From contig JAZUHG010000057.1 in the NCBI GenBank assembly GCA_045641605.1, positions 1 to 9,524 of the forward strand: a stretch of 9,524 nucleotides of DNA, given 5' to 3'. This document shows, piece by piece, positions 6,799-9,524 of the stretch. Numbering within the stretch: position 1 is the first letter of the stretch; each line of letters opens with the position of its first letter. The DNA is from Equivita sp045641605. GTDB taxonomy: Bacteria; Actinomycetota; Coriobacteriia; Coriobacteriales; Eggerthellaceae. The notes under the pieces were generated by a model. It was not told the DNA's origin. It saw only the letters and a list, made by a program, of their open reading frames with translations, and ran no database searches. The position numbers and the translations under genes were made by a program.

Positions 6799-7212
6799 AT
6801 GAATGTATTAGCTTTGGACATAGGAGATGCTCGAGTTGGTGTCGCCTCTGGTTGCGTTAGCAACCAAATTGCATCGCCACTAAAAGTTATTAGTTTAGGT
6901 GACGTATTGAATAAGTCTAAAGAATTTCAACTTATTTTAGAAGATTATATGCCTGAGAAATTTATTGTTGGCTTGCCGAAGTCATTAAGTGGCGAAGAGA
7001 ATGATCAGGCCAAGCATGTAAAAGATATTGCGGATGAAATCTCGCTTCTTTATGGTTTGCCTATTGAATATGTTGATGAGCGCCTAAGTTCAAGTGAGGC
7101 TAAGGCCATCCTTCGTGAGCAAGGCTTGAGTGAAAAGGAAATGCGAGGCAAAGTTGATAGTGTTGCGGCTTCGATATTTTTGGAGACATGACTAAAAGCA
7201 CAAAAAAAATAG
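6799..7212 (+). CDS. ruvX: RuvX/YqgF family putative Holliday junction resolvase, TGA at codon 131
   Basis: This is an RNase H-fold nuclease family protein. YqgF proteins act in pre-16S rRNA 5' end processing in E. coli and have been proposed as Holliday junction resolvases. Motifs are LALDIGDARVGVA (4-16, first acidic residue Asp7), FIVGLPKSLSGEEN (55-68), IEYVDERLSSSEA (89-101) and KVDSVAASIFLET (118-130, last acidic residue Asp120). The reading continues through TGA 7189-7191 into WLKAQKK and stops at TAG 7210-7212, for 137 residues. Actinobacterial relatives commonly end with a 'LQxWL' type tail, so Trp fits the homologous position. If TGA were a stop the protein would have 130 residues and an ATGA overlap with polA. 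The start lies 4 bases after the alaS stop with no visible Shine-Dalgarno, so translational coupling is likely. Confidence 0.9.
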
Positions 7213-9524
7213 CGGTTATTGATGGTAATTCATGGACGCATCGCGCTTATCATGCGGTGCCCCCTGTGATGAAGCTTGCTGACGGGACTCCCACAAATGC
7301 AGTGCATGGATTTATGAATATGTTTATGAGCTTTTACGACAAGGCTCAGCCAGATGCTGTAATTTGCGCATTTGATGCAGGCATTCCTCAATTTAGGTTG
7401 GAGGCGGTCGAACAATATAAGGCTCAGCGCAAGCCGATGGACAATGAGCTTCGTGTCCAATTCCCAATCATCGAAGAGATGCTTGAAAGTATGAATATTC
7501 CTGTTGTGAAGGTCGAAGGCTGGGAAGGTGATGATGTTTTGGGCACCATTGCTGATAAGTGTGAGAAGCTTGGCTTTGAGACCTTGCTTGTTACGGGCGA
7601 TAAGGATGCCAACCAACTTGCAACTGACCTGACTAAGATTGTTAACATGAAAAAGGGCGTTAGCGAAGTTGCTATTTTGGGTCCTGCCGAGGTTAAAGAA
7701 AAATACGGAATTGACGTCAGTCAATTCATAGACTACCTTGCTTTGATGGGGGACTCTTCCGATAACATACCAGGGGTTCCAGGAATCGGGCCTAAGAGTG
7801 CGTGTGAATTGCTTCAACAATTCGAAACTTTAGAGGGAATATACGATAATTTGGACAAACTAAAAGGAAAGAAGTTAGAAAATTTAAGAGACAATAAAGA
7901 CGCTGCTTATGTTAGTCGCACAGCTGCAACAATCTCTAAGGAAGTTCCAATCGATATTGACCTGGAGAACATTGCTTTTCCAAACTTCGATCAAGACACA
8001 GTAAGTGAGACTTTCTTAAAATACAGGATGCGTTCTGCGCTGACTTCTGTCCTTAAGTTGATTGGAGTTGAGCCTGAGGAGCAAAGTGACGAAGCCACGG
8101 TCAAGACTCAGGTGCCAAGCGCTCCAAAAAAAGAAGAATCTAAAGTCCAATTGCAAGAGACCAAATTGGTCTTCGAAAATTATGTTAGCGGCGAAGTCGC
8201 TTGCGACCTAGCAAAAAAGCTAATCAAAGATAATTTTGCAATAGCTATTTCACATAAACAAGAAGAAGCAGTTCAAACGTCTCTTTTTGATAGCGACGAA
8301 GTCGCAAAATATCCTGCTTATAAGAATTTATTATTGGGAATCTCAAATAACAAAGAAACCGCAATCCTTTGCGGCGATGCCGCAGTTGAGGCTTTGGTTG
8401 ATATTTCAAAGCTTGGTTGTGAGGTAGTAGCAGAAAATGCTAAGGCAATTTATGAGATCCTTTTTGATGAGTTTATTAATGCTGATGAGTTGCATAAGTT
8501 AAATTTCTACGATGTTAGCTTGGCGGCGTATTTACTAAATTCATCAAAGAGCGAATATTCATCGATAGATGCATGGCAGCAGTCGTTCGGCAACTTGTTG
8601 CCGACACTTGATGCAAATCTTGATGAAGGCGAAAAGAAGACTGATGAATCCTTTATTGAGAAGAAGAATAATAATTTGAAGTTGAGACTTGCACGCCGCG
8701 CTGCGGCCTCATTCGCTTTGCCAGCTTATCTTGATAAGCTTTTGAAGGAAAATAACGCTGATAAAATATATAGAGAAATTGAACTTCCTCTAACAAAGGT
8801 ACTTGTAGAGATGCAAGTTACAGGGGCGAAGATAGACCGTGCTTTGCTTGAGAAGCTAAGTGTTAAAACTGCTAAATTGCTTGACCATTTAAAGAGCGAG
8901 ATTATTGAATCAGCGGGCGAAGAGTTCAATATCGATTCTCCAAAACAATTGAGTCACATTTTGTTTGAAGTTTTGGGACTCCCAGCCAAGAAGAAAACAA
9001 AGACTGGTTTTTCAACTGATGCAGAGGTTTTGGCCGATTTATCGGCCATCCATGAACTGCCTGGAAAAATCATCGAATACCGCGAATACGCAAAACTAAA
9101 ATCTACATACATCGATGCACTCCCAGCCTTGGCGGATGACAAAGACATTGTTCACACAACTTACAATCAAAAGGTTACAACAACCGGCCGCTTGTCTTCG
9201 AGCGATCCTAATATTCAGAACATACCTACACGGTCCGAATTTGGGAACCAAATTCGTGAGTGTTTTCTCCCGCTTCAAAAAGACGAAGTCTTTTTAACAG
9301 CGGATTATAGTCAGATTGAGCTTAGAGTTTTGGCTCACTTATCTCAAGATAAAGGTTTAATTGAGGCATTTACTAGCGGCAATGATTTTCATGCACACAC
9401 GGCGGCCAATGTCTTCGGGGTTAGCGTTGATAAAGTTTCTCCTGAGATGCGACGCAAGGCGAAGGCTGTTAATTTCGGTATTGTATATGGCCAACAGGCC
9501 TATGGTTTATCCCAAAGCTTGAAG
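7188..9524 (+). CDS. polA: DNA polymerase I, 5' part (cut by window end)
   Basis: The gene is open for 779 codons to the window end; complete proteins are about 850-930 residues. Domain 1 (about 1-295) is the 5' nuclease: IAVIDGNS (8-15), GWEGDDVLG (111-119), VTGDKDANQL (135-144), YLALMGDSSDNIPGVPGIG (183-201, helix-hairpin-helix). A linker rich in E/K/Q (296-325) follows. The middle 3'-5' exonuclease fold (about 326-515) lacks the catalytic acidic residues: AIAISH replaces the DxE site, NAKAIYEIL replaces the NLKYD-type site, and ARRAAASF replaces the last Asp site, so proofreading is probably lost, as in several Gram-positive and thermophile Pol I enzymes. The polymerase domain shows TTTGRLSSSDPNIQNIPTRSE (664-684), motif A DYSQIELRVLAHLS (706-719) and motif B RRKAKAVNFGIVYG (755-768, with Arg755, Lys759, Phe763, Tyr767). 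Motif C lies outside the window. The ATG overlaps ruvX by 25 bases; GGAG 7182-7185 is only 2 bases away, so coupling is likely. All three Trp codons are TGG. Confidence 0.96.
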   Translation, partial: MTKSTKKIAVIDGNSWTHRAYHAVPPVMKLADGTPTNAVHGFMNMFMSFYDKAQPDAVICAFDAGIPQFRLEAVEQYKAQRKPMDNELRVQFPIIEEMLESMNIPVVKVEGWEGDDVLGTIADKCEKLGFETLLVTGDKDANQLATDLTKIVNMKKGVSEVAILGPAEVKEKYGIDVSQFIDYLALMGDSSDNIPGVPGIGPKSACELLQQFETLEGIYDNLDKLKGKKLENLRDNKDAAYVSRTAATISKEVPIDIDLENIAFPNFDQDTVSETFLKYRMRSALTSVLKLIGVEPEEQSDEATVKTQVPSAPKKEESKVQLQETKLVFENYVSGEVACDLAKKLIKDNFAIAISHKQEEAVQTSLFDSDEVAKYPAYKNLLLGISNNKETAILCGDAAVEALVDISKLGCEVVAENAKAIYEILFDEFINADELHKLNFYDVSLAAYLLNSSKSEYSSIDAWQQSFGNLLPTLDANLDEGEKKTDESFIEKKNNNLKLRLARRAAASFALPAYLDKLLKENNADKIYREIELPLTKVLVEMQVTGAKIDRALLEKLSVKTAKLLDHLKSEIIESAGEEFNIDSPKQLSHILFEVLGLPAKKKTKTGFSTDAEVLADLSAIHELPGKIIEYREYAKLKSTYIDALPALADDKDIVHTTYNQKVTTTGRLSSSDPNIQNIPTRSEFGNQIRECFLPLQKDEVFLTADYSQIELRVLAHLSQDKGLIEAFTSGNDFHAHTAANVFGVSVDKVSPEMRRKAKAVNFGIVYGQQAYGLSQSLK
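8196..9295. repeat. Cluster of seven short perfect inverted repeats inside polA
   Basis: Perfect palindromes with 2-3 base centres lie at 8196-8207 (GTCGC/GCGAC), 8293-8305 (GCGAC/GTCGC around GAA), 8370-8384 (TGCGGC/GCCGCA around GAT), 8587-8604 (TCGGCAAC/GTTGCCGA), 8695-8707 (GCCGC/GCGGC), 9031-9048 (TGGCCGAT/ATCGGCCA) and 9277-9295 (AAAAAGAC/GTCTTTTT around GAA). Several are more GC-rich than their surroundings. The word GAAGTC recurs in the same reading frame (Glu-Val) at 8193, 8299 and 9286. Five of the seven fall in the degenerate exonuclease region, where protein constraint is low. Whether they are functional is unknown. Confidence 0.6.

Noticed and set aside
187..7191. Selenocysteine insertion at the TGA codons
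   Set aside because: Six sites in four unrelated families, none known as selenoproteins, at positions where aromatic residues are expected; a common reassignment is simpler.
187..7191. TGA = Gly (code 25, Absconditabacteria/Gracilibacteria type)
   Set aside because: The AlaRS and RuvX contexts favour an aromatic residue, and gene content and order look actinobacterial; not formally excluded without alignments.
2857..7212. Interpretation of the transporter, alaS and ruvX as nonsense-mutated pseudogenes or assembly errors
   Set aside because: The only interrupting codon is always TGA, never TAA or TAG or a frameshift, and all flanking sequence keeps frame and conserved motifs in genes that include an essential synthetase.
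7230..7820. 196-residue open frame on the minus strand
   Set aside because: It lies wholly within the conserved 5' nuclease domain of polA, antisense to it, with no ribosome site or recognisable protein features.
9230..9235. Reassignment of CGG, as reported in some other bacteria
   Set aside because: CGG in polA lies at the conserved Arg of the IPxR motif (residue 682), and CGA is the first Arg of motif B (residue 755), so both still mean Arg.
1..9524. CRISPR array, insertion sequence or rRNA
   Set aside because: No regularly spaced repeats, transposase motifs or rRNA segments are visible on either strand.

Overview
The window comes from a bacterium of moderate to low GC that appears to read TGA as tryptophan. 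Six in-frame TGA codons interrupt four otherwise intact genes: 187-189 and 337-339 in the first gene, 2875-2877 and 3199-3201 in the AI-2E transporter, 4473-4475 in alaS and 7189-7191 in ruvX. No gene with a visible end uses TGA as its terminator: three end in TAA and three in TAG. TGG is also used for Trp (about 16 times against 6 TGA), so TGA shares the Trp role with TGG. CGG and CGA still fall at conserved Arg positions in polA.

The protein sequences do not look like Mycoplasma or Spiroplasma. AlaRS carries a Cys cluster and flanking blocks that I recall from Coriobacteriia (Actinomycetota), and the order DUF948 - AI-2E transporter - alaS - ruvX resembles the actinobacterial DUF948 - alaS - ruvX cluster. 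My best reading is a lower-GC member of the Coriobacteriia or a close relative with a code-4-type TGA reassignment. The taxonomic part is inference from memory of the families.

Layout: positions 1-366 hold the 3' end of an accessory gene, probably DUF4238. A spacer of about 120 bases with a perfect 11-bp tandem repeat follows. Next is a tRNA-Lys(CTT) on the minus strand, whose 3' end faces the accessory gene. A divergent promoter region then leads into glyA (serine hydroxymethyltransferase). After glyA come tRNA-His(GTG) with its own promoter, a strong hairpin, and tRNA-Leu(TAG) with its own -10 box. The tRNA-Leu is followed after only 22 bases by a tightly packed run: DUF948 protein, AI-2E family transporter, alaS, ruvX and polA (5' 779 codons, cut by the window end). 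Gaps there are small or negative, so the run is probably one operon that may be transcribed from the tRNA-Leu promoter.

The genes are mostly housekeeping: one-carbon metabolism, tRNA charging, rRNA/Holliday-junction-type nuclease, DNA repair polymerase and envelope proteins. The most notable points are the recoded TGA, the ruvX/polA junction where an ATGA overlap is no longer a stop-start, an accessory gene whose only two Trp codons are both TGA, and a cluster of short perfect inverted repeats inside polA.
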